From Phorcus lineatus (Eukaryota > Mollusca > Gastropoda > Trochida > Trochidae): a stretch of 64,000 bases of DNA. The notes beneath the pieces were generated by a model. It searched no databases and was not told the DNA's origin. It worked only from the letters and a program-made list of their open reading frames with translations. The DNA lies in assembly GCA_921293015.1 (NCBI GenBank), contig OV121093.1, forward strand, positions 23,880,622-23,944,621, written 5' to 3'. Below are positions 42,934-54,154 of this stretch, in pieces; position 1 is the first letter of the stretch, and each line of letters begins with the position of its first letter. The position numbers and the translations under genes are program-made.

Positions 42934-45900
42934 CTGCAAATAAATATCTTATGATTATTTCTCAACAATATAATAAAAACAACATGCTATATACCTCAAT
43001 GTAATGGCATACACATGACACAGATGTTGATGGTAGATGTGGTGTCAGACAAACTTATCTGCATTTTGATGGTAGATGTGGTGTCACACATACATATCTG
43101 CATGTTGATGGTAGATGTGGTGTCAGTCATACCTATCTGCATGTTGATGGTAGATGTGGTGTCAGACATACCTATATGCATGTTGATGGCAGATGTGGTG
43201 TCAGATATACATATCTGCATGTTGATGGTAGATGTGGTGTCAGACATACCTATCGGCATGTTGATGGTAGATGTGGTGTTATACATACTTATCTGCATGT
43301 TGATGGTAGATGTGGTGTCAGACATACCTATCTGCATGTTGATGGTAGATGTGGTGTCAGATATACCTATATGCATGTTGATGGTAGATGTGGTGTCAGA
43401 CATACCTATCTGCATGTTGATGGTAGATGTGGTGTCAGACATACGTATCTGCATGTTGATGGTAGATGTGGTGTTATACATACTTATCTGCATGTTGATG
43501 GTAGATGTGGTGTCAGCCATACCTATCTGCATGTTGATGGTAGATGTGGTGTCAGACATACATATCTGTATGTTGATGGTAGATGTGGTGTCAGACATAC
43601 ATATCTGCATGTTGATGGTAGATGTGGTGTCAGACATATGTATCTGCATGTTGATGGTAGATCTGGTGTCAGACATATGTATCTGCATGTTGATGGTAGA
43701 TGTGGCGTCAGCCATACCTATCTGCATGTTGACGGTAGATGTGGCATCAGACATACGTATCTGCATGTTGATGGTAGATCTGTTGTCAGACATACCTATA
43801 TGCATGTTGATGGCAGATGTGATGTCAGACATACGTATCTGCATGTTGATGGTAGATCTGGTGTCAGACATACATATCTGCATGTTGATGGTAGATGTGG
43901 TGTCAGACATACATATCTGTATGTTGATGGTAGATGTGGTGTCAGACATACTTATCTGCATGTTGATGGTAGATGTGGTGTCAGACATACGTATCTGCAT
44001 GTTGATGGTAGATGTTCTGCATGTTAATGGCAGATATGATGTCAGACATACCTATCTGCATGTTGATGGTAGATGTTCTGCATGTTGATGGTAGATGCGG
44101 TGTCAGACATACCTATATGCATGTTGATGGTAGATGTGGTGTCAGACATACATATCTGCATGTTGATGGTAGATGTGGTGTCAGACATACATATCTGCAT
44201 GTTGATGGTAGATGTGGTGTCAGACATACCTATCTGCATGTTGACGGTAGATGTGGCGTCAGACATACGTATCTGCATGTTGATGGTAGATGTGGTGTCA
44301 CCCATACATATCTGCATGTTGATGGTAGATGTGGTGTCAGTCATACCTATCTGCATGTTGATGGTAGATGTGGTGTCAGACATACCTATCTGCATGTTGA
44401 TGGTAAATGTGTTGTCAGACATACGTATCTGCATGTTGATGGTAGATCTGGTGTCAGACATACATATCTGCATGTTGATGGTAGATGTGGTGTCAGACAT
44501 ACGTATCTGCATGTTGATGGTAGATGTTCTGCATGTTAATGGCAGATATGATGTCAGACATACCTATCTGCATGTTGATGGTAGATGTTCTGCATGTTGA
44601 TGGTAGATGCGGTGTCAGACATACCTATATGCATGTTGATGGTAGATGTGGTGTCAGCCATACCTATCTGCATGTTGATGGTAGATGTGGTGTCAGACAT
44701 ACGTATCTGCATGTTGATGGTAGATCTGTTGTCAGACATACCTATATGCATGTTGATGGCAGATGTGATGTCAGACATACGTATCTGCATGTTGATGGTA
44801 GATCTGGTGTCAGACATACATATCTGCATGTTGATGGTAGATGTGGTGTCAGACATACATATCTGTATGTTGATGGTAGATGTGGTGTCAGACATACTTA
44901 TCTGCATGTTGATGGTAGATGTGGTGTCAGACATACGTATCTGCATGTTGATGGTAGATGTTCTGCATGTTAATGGCAGATATCATGTCAGACATACCTA
45001 TCTGCATGTTGATGGTAGATGTTCTGCATGTTGATGGTAGATGCGGTGTCAGACATACCTATATGCATGTTGATGGTAGATGTGGTGTCAGACATACCTA
45101 TCTGCATGTTGATGGTAGATGTGGTGTCAGACATACCTATCTGCATGTTGATGGTAAATGTGTTGTCAGACATACCTATCTGCATGTTGATGGTAGATGT
45201 GGTGTCAGACATACCTATCTGCATGTTGATGGTAGATGTGGTGTCAGACATACCTATCTGCATGTTGATGGTAGATGTGGTGTCAGACATACTTATCTGC
45301 ATGTTGATGGTAGATGTGGTGTCAGACATACTTATCTGCATGTTGATGGTAGATGTGGTGTCAGACGTACATATCTGCATGTTGATGGTAGATGTGGTGT
45401 CAGACAAACTTATCTGCATTTTGATGGTAGATGTGGTGTCACACATACATATCTGCATGTTGATGGTAGATGTGGTGTCAGTCATACCTATCTGCATGTT
45501 GATGGTAGATGTGGTGTCAGACATACCTATATGCACGTTGATGGCAGATGTGGTGTCAGACACACCTATCTGCATGTTGATGGTAGATGTGTTGTCAGAC
45601 ATACCTATCTGCATGTTGATTGTAGATGTGGTGTCAGACATACCTATATGCATGTTGATGGTAGATGTGGTGTCAGCCATACCTATCTGCATGTTGATGG
45701 TAGATGTGGTGTCAGACATACCTATCTGCATGTTGATGGTAGATGTGGTGTCAGACATACCTATATGCATGTTGATGGTAGATCTGGTGTCAGACATATG
45801 TATCTGCATGTTGATGGTAGATGTGGCGTCAGCCATACCTATCTGCATGTTGACGGTAGATGTGGCGTCAGACATACGTATCTGCATGTTGATGGTAGAT

Positions 45901-48900
45901 GTTCTGCATGTTAATGGCAGATATGATGTCAGACATACCTATCTGCATGTTGATGGTAGATGTTCTGCATGTTGATGGTAGATGCGGTGTCAGACATACC
46001 TATATGCATGTTGATGGTAGATGTGGTGTCAGACATACATATCTGCATGTTGATGGTAGATGTGGTGTCAGACATACATATCTGCATGTTGATGGCAGAT
46101 GTGATGTCAGACATACATATCTGCATGTTGATGGTAGATGTGGTGTCAGACATACATATCTGTATGTTGATGGTAGATGTGGTGTCAGACATACTTATCT
46201 GCATGTTGATGGTAGATGTGGTGTCAGACATACGTATCTGCATGTTGATGGTAGATGTTCTGCATGTTAATGGCAGATATGATGTCAGACATACCTATCT
46301 GCATGTTGATGGTAGATGTTCTGCATGTTGATGGTAGATGCGGTGTCAGACATACCTATATGCATGTTGATGGTAGATGTGGTGTCAGACATACATATCT
46401 GCATGTTGATGGTAGATGTGGTGTCAGACATACATATCTGCATGTTGATGGTAGATGTGGTGTCAGACATACCTATCTGCATGTTGACGGTAGATGTGGC
46501 GTCAGACATACGTATCTGCATGTTGATGGTAGATGTGGTGTCACACATACATATCTGCATGTTGATGGTAGATGTGGTGTCAGTCATACCTATCTGCATG
46601 TTGATGGTAGATGTGGTGTCAGACATACCTATCTGCATGTTGATGGTAAATGTGTTGTCAGACATACGTATCTGCATGTTGATGGTAGATCTGGTGTCAG
46701 ACATACATATCTGCATGTTGATGGTAGATGTGGTGTCAGACATACGTATCTGCATGTTGATGGTAGATGTTCTGCATGTTAATGGCAGATATGATGTCAG
46801 ACATACCTATCTGCATGTTGATGGTAGATGTTCTGCATGTTGATGGTAGATGCGGTGTCAGACATACCTATATGCATGTTGATGGTAGATGTGGTGTCAG
46901 CCATACCTATCTGCATGTTGATGGTAGATGTGGTGTCAGACATACGTATCTGCATGTTGATGGTAGATCTGTTGTCAGACATACCTATATGCATGTTGAT
47001 GGCAGATGTGATGTCAGACATACGTATCTGCATGTTGATGGTAGATCTGGTGTCAGACATACATATCTGCATGTTGATGGTAGATGTGGTGTCAGACATA
47101 CATATCTGTATGTTGATGGTAGATGTGGTGTCAGACATACTTATCTGCATGTTGATGGTAGATGTGGTGTCAGACATACGTATCTGCATGTTGATGGTAG
47201 ATGTTCTGCATGTTAATGGCAGATATCATGTCAGACATACCTATCTGCATGTTGATGGTAGATGTTCTGCATGTTGATGGTAGATGCGGTGTCAGACATA
47301 CCTATATGCATGTTGATGGTAGATGTGGTGTCAGACATACATATCTGCATGTTGATGGTAGATGTGGTGTCAGACATACATATCTGCATGTTGATGGTAG
47401 ATGTGGTGTCAGACATACTTATCTGCATGTTGATGGTAGATGTGGTGTCAGACATACGTATCTGCATGTGAGAAGGAGATGAGCTGGAAGACATATCTTT
47501 ATGTCAGCTGGAGAAGTTGAGGATGAAGTACATACCTGCATGTTGGCGGGGGATGTGGTGGAGAAAGTTAGGCACAATTGGGTCGTCTTCAGCATTTAGA
47601 AACATCATCGGTATCTTCACCTGGCAGAGTCAGTTGCAAAACATTGTTCACAGACCATTAAAATATTGCTTCTGTGATCAAAATAATGAAAACCTTAATA
47701 GGGTTAACAGGGTAACCATATTTAAAAATAAAAGCCTAGTTGAAACATATCAGTCACGACGAACACTTTAATGTGATTGTATTTGAGTAAATATCAATTT
47801 TTATTTGCGTGGTTAATTTTATCAATTAACCACTCTATATCACTAATGGGTGATAAAAGTTAATGCATTTGCAATTTTGTCTTAGGTTTTCATTACGATA
47901 AAGGGGGAAAATTTGTTAGAAAATGTTATTGCACCTCATGGGATAAATAACCAAACAATCCATAAGATGTGATACATAAATAGTATGTCTGATTAAGTGA
48001 TTAAGTAAGCATGGATTAGTGTATAAGAAAACATCACCTTATGAAGGAAAAATAATTTAATTAATTCAAATTGTGAATGAGTATAACAATTGTCAAAACA
48101 GTACGATGACTTTGGGCAAATAAAGTAGCATGGAAAATAGACCTACGTTGTTTTGTTTGAATTGAATACTACTGCAAGTAAAGCCATTGTTTTTATATGT
48201 TAAATAAAATCTTTGAAAAACTTCATCAAAATAGTTTTAAAATTAATCTTACTTGTTCATAGTATCTGGTTATAAATATCATGCAATCCAATGAATACAT
48301 TTAATGTAACAATCTCTATATTTATAATCATATTTAGGTACTTATTAGTGTTCATTTTTTAGGAATGATTCATTTATTGAATGTAAATTGTTTTTTATAT
48401 TACCTATTTGAAGAAGTGTTAAATGAATTTATTGTTTTTGTTCTTCGCAAATTTATAAATGCAGTATTTTTTTCACTGATTAAATTCAAAAGCCATGACG
48501 TAAAACACATACAATTTCCTAGTTGTTTATGCAATGAAAGTAGCTAATGCCTACCTTTTTCAAATAAAGAAAGAAGAAAACAGTGATAAACTCATAATAA
48601 ATGCGTCTTTCGTAAGTATTGGTGATGTAACTACATGATTTCCGATATGTTGCACTCGCCAAAAAGCAGTGTCACCCTAAACTGTAAATCAGGTATAAAA
48701 ATGAGAATCTTTGCAGCATTGACAGAAAAGATTGGTGTAAGTGATCAGGTTTTTGCTCGTGAAGAATACTAAGTTCAGTTAAATGTCTTGAAATAATAGT
48801 ATCACTTTTGCAAGACATTTAACTGTCTAAATGTCTTGCAAAAGTGATCCTATTATTTCAAGACATTTTATTGACTTGACTTCCACCTTTTCCTGGCAAT

Positions 48901-51900
48901 GAAGATGAACAGTCCCTGTCTACTTACATTGTTTATGTAGTGTGAGCTGCTGCACCATTTGTAGTAATCTTCAACGTGCTTGAAACCAGCACGCTTGCTG
49001 AAAGAGAGGGAACAATTGACTAAGAATGGGTAACAATTCTCATTTCTCTACTACGATACAGAAAAGACTATTGCTATATCCACTGCGATGTATTGGTAGT
49101 TTTAAAATTGTAGATTTACCAAGTATAGCAACAATAAGAACTGCAAGCAATGTTAGGCTGTCCATCTTCTAGGAAAGGCAGATATTTAAATAAAGCACTA
49201 TAAGCTTGAAAGCCTTTGCACTAATTTGACTTTGTAAGTTCTTGCAGGGAGGTGCATGAAGGGACATGTGACTGATGTATCCTGTTTAGGTCAGGCCAAG
49301 GACAGGTGCATGTAAGGGACGGTGTGACTGATGTACCCTGTTTAGGTCTAGTCAAGGGCAGGTGCATGTATGGGACGGTGCGACTGATGTACCCTGTTTA
49401 GGTCTAGTCAAAGTGATGTTGGTCTGGTCCAGTGCCTGCAGGTAGGTGAGCGTAAGTGATGATTTGAGTGACGTACCTGGTGTAGGTCTGGTCCAGGGCC
49501 TGTAGGGAGGTGCATGTTAGGATGGTCTCAGTGTCAAGCCTGCCATATTTCTCCTCTGCAACGGAGCTGAAGAGCATTTCACGATGACGTAGCAGTATCT
49601 TCCGTAGGTTCAGTGTCATGGCAAAAATGTACATGCGCTGAAGCATGCAGTTCATCAGGTAATTCTGTGCTCTGGAAGTTCATAGAAATTAATTTAATCA
49701 GCAAACAATGAATAAAAATGTTTCTCCTTCAATGATAAACTAGACAAATTGTGGTAAGTTCTTTACTGACCTAGGTTTTGATGAAGATATACAAAACGTT
49801 TGCTCATGGCACACATCATCACTTTGTAAGCTTCTTGTTCTTCATATACATTGCATCAATAAAAAGTATGATTAATTGCAACAAACATGAAAAATGTTTT
49901 TTTGATTATAATTAATCAAAGGTCAAGACACTGGGAACAAAGCTTAAGATATAATATAAATAGGGTTTGTCAAGTGATCAAAATATCATGTTGATGTTTT
50001 AAATATTGCAACCGTCACCACATTTGAATAAGGTAATCTAATGTGGACTGTCAATAAGTCCGAAGAGATTTGAGGCAATAGTTTATATGTTATCAAAGTA
50101 ACGTCTTTTAGTCTTTTATTCAGGTGTATGTAGGCCATCGGCCCATAATACAGTGGAACATACAGCCATTAAGCAGCTATTACGCAGCTTAGTTGCATGA
50201 TAAAGATAGATAGTCAGGTTTCTTACTACAAAAACATTTTCTACAGACATCAATGTATTAAATTTATGCAAAGAAGGATAGTTGTAATAGTCTACAGGTA
50301 TAAAAACGTGCGAAGATGATCGTAGGCATGGCAAAGCAAAACAAAATGATATTCATCATCAATATAAGTATCGGTATACATTTCACATAACCTTAGAAGC
50401 TTGGCTTATTGGTATATCTACCATTTTCAACATTTAATTGATGCAAGCTGCATCGAAGCTTTCAAGAGTAACACAGAATATTTTTACATCAATACAACTC
50501 ATATAAGTTTCCAAACCAAATACCTGTCTATACAGGAATATGAATGCGTTTTTGAGCTAACAGTTAATGATTTATTCCAGCCTTGGACATACATATACAG
50601 TGCCCTAGCCATATTGGCCCAATTGGTTTTACCATGCGATTCATCCAACAACAATTATAGCACTCTAGGAAAACGAGATATTGGCATATTCATCAACTGT
50701 ACTAGTATTTGATACAGCGTTTATAGCCATAGATAAAACTGGGATATCAGAGTAGCATGAAATTGTAGACAGTGAAGTTCCTGATCACAGTAAACTATTT
50801 GCACTGAGCTAGGGACAATAACCCACTTACCTGTTGGCATCATAGCCCTGACAGAGGGACATGCCAGCAATAAAGTGGGTCTGGTTGGCAGGGTCCTCCC
50901 CTAGGTACTTGGTCACCAGGTTAGCTCCAAGACTAAAACCCACTGCCAGGAACCGGCTCTCTGGGTACATTGCCCGCATGTCACGCACCATCACCCCAAA
51001 CTCTTCTGTACTCCCTGTAAATAAACATGTTACATATCACATACCATCACCCTAAACTCTTCTGTACATCCTGTAAATACCGGTAAACATGTTACATGTT
51101 GCATACCATCAACCCAAACTCTTCTGTACACTCTGTAAATAAACATGTTACATATCACATACCATCACCCCAAACTCTTCCGTACTCCCTGTAAATAAAC
51201 ATGTAACACATCAAATACCATCATCCCAAACTCATCTGTACACTCTGTAAATAAACGTGTAACATATCACATACCATCATCCAAAACTCGTTTGTACATC
51301 CTGTAAATAAACATGTTACATATCACATACCATCATCCAAAACTCTTTTGTACATCCTGTAAATAAACAATTTACATATCACATACCATCATCCAAAACT
51401 CTTCTGTACACCGTGTAAATAATCATGTTACATATCACATACCATCATCCAAAACTCTTTTGTACATCCTGTAAATAAACAAGTTACATATCACATACCA
51501 TCATCCAAAACTCTTTTGTACACTCTGTAAATAAACATGTTACATATCACATACCATCATCCAAAACTCTTTTGTACATCCTGTAAATAAACAAGTTACA
51601 TATCGCATACCATCATCCCAAACTCTTCTGTACACCCTGTAAATAATCATGTTAAATATCACATACCATTACCCAAAACTCTTCTGTACACCCTGTAAAT
51701 AAACATGTTACATATCGCATACCATCCCCCCAAACTCTTCTGTACACTCTGTAAATAATCACATTACATGTGGCATACCATCACCCCAAACTCTTCTGTA
51801 CACCCTGTAAATAATCATGTTACATATCGCATACCATCCCCCCAAACTCTTCTGTAGACTCTGTAAATAAACAAGTGACATATCACATACCATCATCCAA

Positions 51901-53011
51901 AACTCTTTTGTACACTCTGTAAATAAACATGTTACATATCGCATACCATCACCCCAAACTCTTCTGTACACCCTGTAAATAATCATGTTAAATATGGCAT
52001 ACCATCCCCCCAAACTCTTCTGTACACTCTGTAAATAAACAAGTGACATATCGCATACCTTCACCCCAAACTCTTCTGTACACCCTGTAAATAATCACGT
52101 TAAAAATCGATACCATCACCCAAAACTCTTCTGTACACTCTGTAAAGAAACATGTTACATGTTGCATACCATCAACCCAAACTCTTCTGTACACCCTGTG
52201 AATAATCACGTTACATATCGCATACCATCACCCCAAACTCTTCTGTACACTCTGCAAATAAACATGTTATATGTGGCATACCATCATCCCAAACTCTTCT
52301 GTACTACCTTTAAATAAACATGTTACATGTTGCATACCATCACCCCAAACTCTTTTGTATCATAACTCTTGGTAACTAGTTATAGCTCAACAAAACAGTT
52401 GGCTATTTGGTGGCAGTTAGAAGTCGGCAAAAACTTATAAGCCGCACCGACTAAGTGGGGACTTTTTAGTAACAACCTTACTCATAATCATCTGTCAAAA
52501 CGTGTTGACTTACCAAAGTCAAAGATTCTAGGTGATGTAAGGGGGACATCCCGCAGAGCCCCAAGATGGTTAAGGACTGCGACACGGTAGCCGCTGCGTC
52601 GTACCAAGTCAACGAGTGTGCGAATATAGCAGCTCTCACTACTGTTAGCAATACCTGGACACACCAGCATTGTGTAGTCACCTGTTGCAAAAAAGTCAAC
52701 CTTTAAAGACTGATAAGATAAAAATATGGGACAATTCTAATTTGATAGTTACAATGTGTGGTAATTTATGTAAAAAAAATTCATGGATAGCATTTATTTT
52801 CAAGACCTAGATACAATCATAAGAAAATCAGATACCGGCTGAAGCATGTTGTGCAAGTGGGTGGTACACATCAAAAGTAGCAGTGGCTCCATCAGGCATC
52901 ACATGTTCGTGCCGCTCCCCTTTCAGATCAGGGTACTGGATGCGCCCCATCTTTCCGTACACTATCGTCTGAATATGCCCGCTCTTCCCCCACAGCAAAG
53001 GAGGGATGTAC
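42776..53011 (-). CDS. ABHD2: ABHD2-type alpha/beta hydrolase, 5'-partial, seven exons
   Basis: Monoacylglycerol-lipase-type serine hydrolase of the ABHD1/2/3 group (in mammals a membrane-associated enzyme). Exons on the - strand: 53011-52836, 52681-52514, 51014-50831, 49671-49477, 48997-48928, 47620-47536 and 42933-42776, with compatible phases. They encode YIPPLLWGKSGHIQTIVYGK, VCPGIANSSESCYIRTLVDL, the nucleophile elbow GFSLGANLVTKYLGEDPANQ, the acid motif FLNAEDDPIVPNF and the catalytic histidine motif LHGGHLGFFEGEYF, ending EEKQN and TAG. All three triad residues are present, so the enzyme looks functional. The N-terminal membrane-anchor exon(s) were not found upstream within the window. 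Four exon edges are sources of adjacent tandem arrays. Confidence 0.94.
43017..47469. repeat. 39-bp minisatellite, about 115 units, filling the last ABHD2 intron
   Basis: The unit TGCATGTTGATGGTAGATGT then GGTGTCAGACATACCTATC is repeated for about 4.45 kb. It is punctuated by 22-bp truncated units ending GATGTTC at 44012, 44524, 44958, 45899, 46255, 46767 and 47201. Intervals between these marks equal whole numbers of 39-bp units plus two short units (12, 10, 23, 8, 12, 10). The array occupies nearly all of the 4.6-kb intron. Long open frames on both strands (for example MQIGMSDTTSTIN repeated on -) follow from the 13-codon unit and are not taken as genes. Confidence 0.97.
47536..47620 (-). 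CDS. ABHD2: ABHD2 exon with catalytic aspartate
   Basis: Acceptor TGCCAG, donor CATGCAG|GTATGT. It encodes VKIPMMFLNAEDDPIVPNFL and then HHIPRQHA. AEDDP carries the acid residue of the triad. The last 25 exon bases plus GTATGT are the evident parent of the 39-bp array that fills the next intron. Confidence 0.94.
47640..48780. other. ABHD2 intron, nothing recognised
   Basis: Strongly AT-rich intron between the exons at 47620 and 48928. Apart from the hairpin that follows it, no structure was seen. Confidence 0.4.
48781..48868. repeat. Near-perfect 41-bp inverted repeat (hairpin)
   Basis: AAATGTCTTGAAATAATAGT runs into ATCACTTTTGCAAGACATTTA. After a loop of about 6 bases (ACTGTC) the sequence returns as its reverse complement with a single mismatch. 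It lies in an ABHD2 intron about 60 bp from the 70-bp exon (48928-48997). Confidence 0.9.
48928..48997 (-). CDS. ABHD2: ABHD2 exon, 70 bp
   Basis: The acceptor TCTTTCAG|C and donor AACAAT|GTAAGT bound a 70-bp exon encoding SKRAGFKHVEDYYKWCSSSH and YINN, equivalent to the vertebrate GYNSLKEYYEEESCMRYL segment. Confidence 0.9.
49237..49470. repeat. About 56-bp array derived from an ABHD2 5' splice site
   Basis: Four to five diverged copies of GATGTACCCTGTTTAGGTCT then AGTCAAGGGCAGGTGCATGT lie just outside the exon ending at 49477. The real edge reads GACGTACCTGGTGTAGGTCT and GGTCCAGGGCCTGTAGGGAG on the + strand, so units copy the exon's last 40 or so bases and its donor. Confidence 0.85.
49477..49671 (-). 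CDS. ABHD2: ABHD2 exon, cap/helical region
   Basis: Acceptor CTTCCAG, donor CACCAG|GTACGT. It encodes AQNYLMNCMLQRMYIFAMTL to LTCTSLQALDQTYTR, the helical insertion between nucleophile and acid motifs (LRKILLRHREMLF resembles KKIILSHRQALF of the vertebrate protein). Its 3' edge is repeated downstream. Confidence 0.9.
49680..50825. other. ABHD2 intron, nothing recognised
   Basis: AT-rich intron. A 103-codon + strand open frame at 50401-50712 has no family match and no support from splice context. Confidence 0.4.
50831..51014 (-). CDS. ABHD2: ABHD2 exon with nucleophile GFSLG
   Basis: Acceptor TTTACAG|GG, donor CAACAG|GTAAGT. It encodes STEEFGVMVRDMRAMYPESR, FLAVGFSLGANLVTKYLGED and ends CQGYDANR. 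The GxSxG serine is intact. The acceptor and first 35-40 exon bases are the template of the array at 51015-52370. Confidence 0.95.
51015..52370. repeat. 56-bp array derived from an ABHD2 3' splice site, about 24 copies
   Basis: The unit ACCATCACCCCAAACTCTTC then TGTACACCCTGTAAATAAAC and ATGTTACATATCACAT repeats without a gap from the exon's 5' edge. Read on the - strand, each unit carries TTTATTTACAG|GGTGTACAG then AAGAGTTTGGGGTGATGGT, which is the real acceptor and exon start with one or two changes. Since 56 is not divisible by three, consecutive units rotate through frames and encode TEEFGVMV-like peptides. Confidence 0.95.
52514..52681 (-). CDS. ABHD2: ABHD2 exon with CPGIANSSE
   Basis: Acceptor GCAACAG, donor GACTTTG|GTAAGT. 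It encodes GDYTMLVCPGIANSSESCYI through VLNHLGALRDVPLTSPRIFD. It holds the strand and oxyanion-side loop (HLGA) conserved in ABHD2. Confidence 0.94.
52836..53011 (-). CDS. ABHD2: ABHD2 exon with YIPPLLWGKSGH
   Basis: Acceptor TGCTGCAG|G, donor GCCG|GTATCT. It encodes YIPPLLWGKSGHIQTIVYGK, then MGRIQYPDLKGERHEHVMPD and ATFDVYHPLAQHASA. The ATG at 53028 (MALCC) lies in the acceptor region and is probably not a start codon. The upstream array consists of copies of this acceptor. Confidence 0.92.
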
Positions 53012-54139
53012 CTGCAGCACAAAGCCAACCATCAAACAAACAGTGGAGAAGGGGGAAGATGTACCTGCAGCACACAGCCTACCATCAAACAAACAGTGGG
53101 AAAGAGAGAAGATGTACCTATAGCACACAGCCTACCATCAAACAAACAGTGGAGAAAGGGGAAGATGTATCTGCTGAACACAACCAACCATCAAACAAAC
53201 AAATTGGGGAAGAGAGAAGATGTACCTGTAGCACACAGCCTACCATCAACAAACAGTGGAGAAGGGGGAAGATGTACCTATAGCACACAGCCTACCATCA
53301 AACAAACAGTGGGGAAGAGAGAAGATGTACCTATAGCACACAGCCTACCATCAAACAAACAGTGGAGAAAGGGGAAGATGTATCTGCTGAACATAGCCAA
53401 CCATCAAACAAACAGTGGGGAAGGGAGAAGATGTACCGTACATATATAGCCAACCATCAAACAAACAGTGGAGAAGACAGAAGATGTATCTGCAGAACAC
53501 AGCCAACCATCAAACAAACAGTGGAGAAGGGAGAAGATGTACCTATATAGCCAACCATCAAACAAACAGTGGGGAAGGGAGAAGATGTATCTGCTGAACA
53601 CAGCCAACCATCAAACAAACAGTGGGGAAGAGAGAAGATCTATCTGCTGAACATAGCCAACCATCAAACAAACAGTGGGGAAGGGAGAAGATCTACCTAT
53701 ATAGCCAACCATCAAGTACACAGTGGAGAAGGGAGAAGATGTACCTGCAGCACAGAGCCGACCATGAAACAAACAGTGGAGAAGGGAGAAGATGTACCTA
53801 TATAGCCAACCATCAAACAAACAGTGGTGAAGAGAGAAGATGTATCTGCTGAACATAGCCAACCATCAAACAAACAGTGGGGAAGAGAGAAGATCTATCT
53901 GCTGAACATCGCCAACCTTCAAACAAACAGTGGGGAAGGGAGAAGATGTACCTATATAGCCAACCATCAAACAAACAGTGGGGAAGAGAGAAGATGTATC
54001 TGCTGAACACAGCCAACCATCAAACAAACAGTGGGGAAGAGAGAAGATCTATCTGCTGAACATCGCCAACCTTCAAACAAACAGTGGGGAAGGGAGAAGA
54101 TGTATCTGTAGCACACAGCCAACCATCAAACAAACAGTG
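53012..54139. repeat. About 53-bp array derived from another ABHD2 3' splice site, about 21 copies
   Basis: The unit ACCTGCAGCACACAGCCAAC then CATCAAACAAACAGTGGAGA and AGGGAGAAGATGT starts at the exon edge and runs for 1.1 kb, with shorter variants lacking the CTGCAGCACA portion (TACCTATATAGCC). The real acceptor, on the + strand, is GGATGT|ACCTGCAGCACAAAGCC, so the units copy the acceptor region and about 15 exon bases. Confidence 0.93.
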
Positions 54140-54154
54140 GGGAAGGGAGCCCCT

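Noticed and set aside
42996-47494. Many long open frames on both strands over the 39-bp array (up to 357 codons)
   Set aside because: The unit is 13 codons with no stop in several frames, so openness is automatic. The region is the last intron of ABHD2 and units derive from its splice donor.
53012-53028. ATG at 53028 (MALCC) as the ABHD2 start codon
   Set aside because: It lies in the acceptor sequence TTGTGCTGCAG, and the family has a longer N-terminal region before YIPPL. The exon is better read as internal.
43017-54139. CRISPR array interpretation of regularly repeated units
   Set aside because: There are no unique spacers between repeats. These are head-to-tail minisatellites in animal introns.
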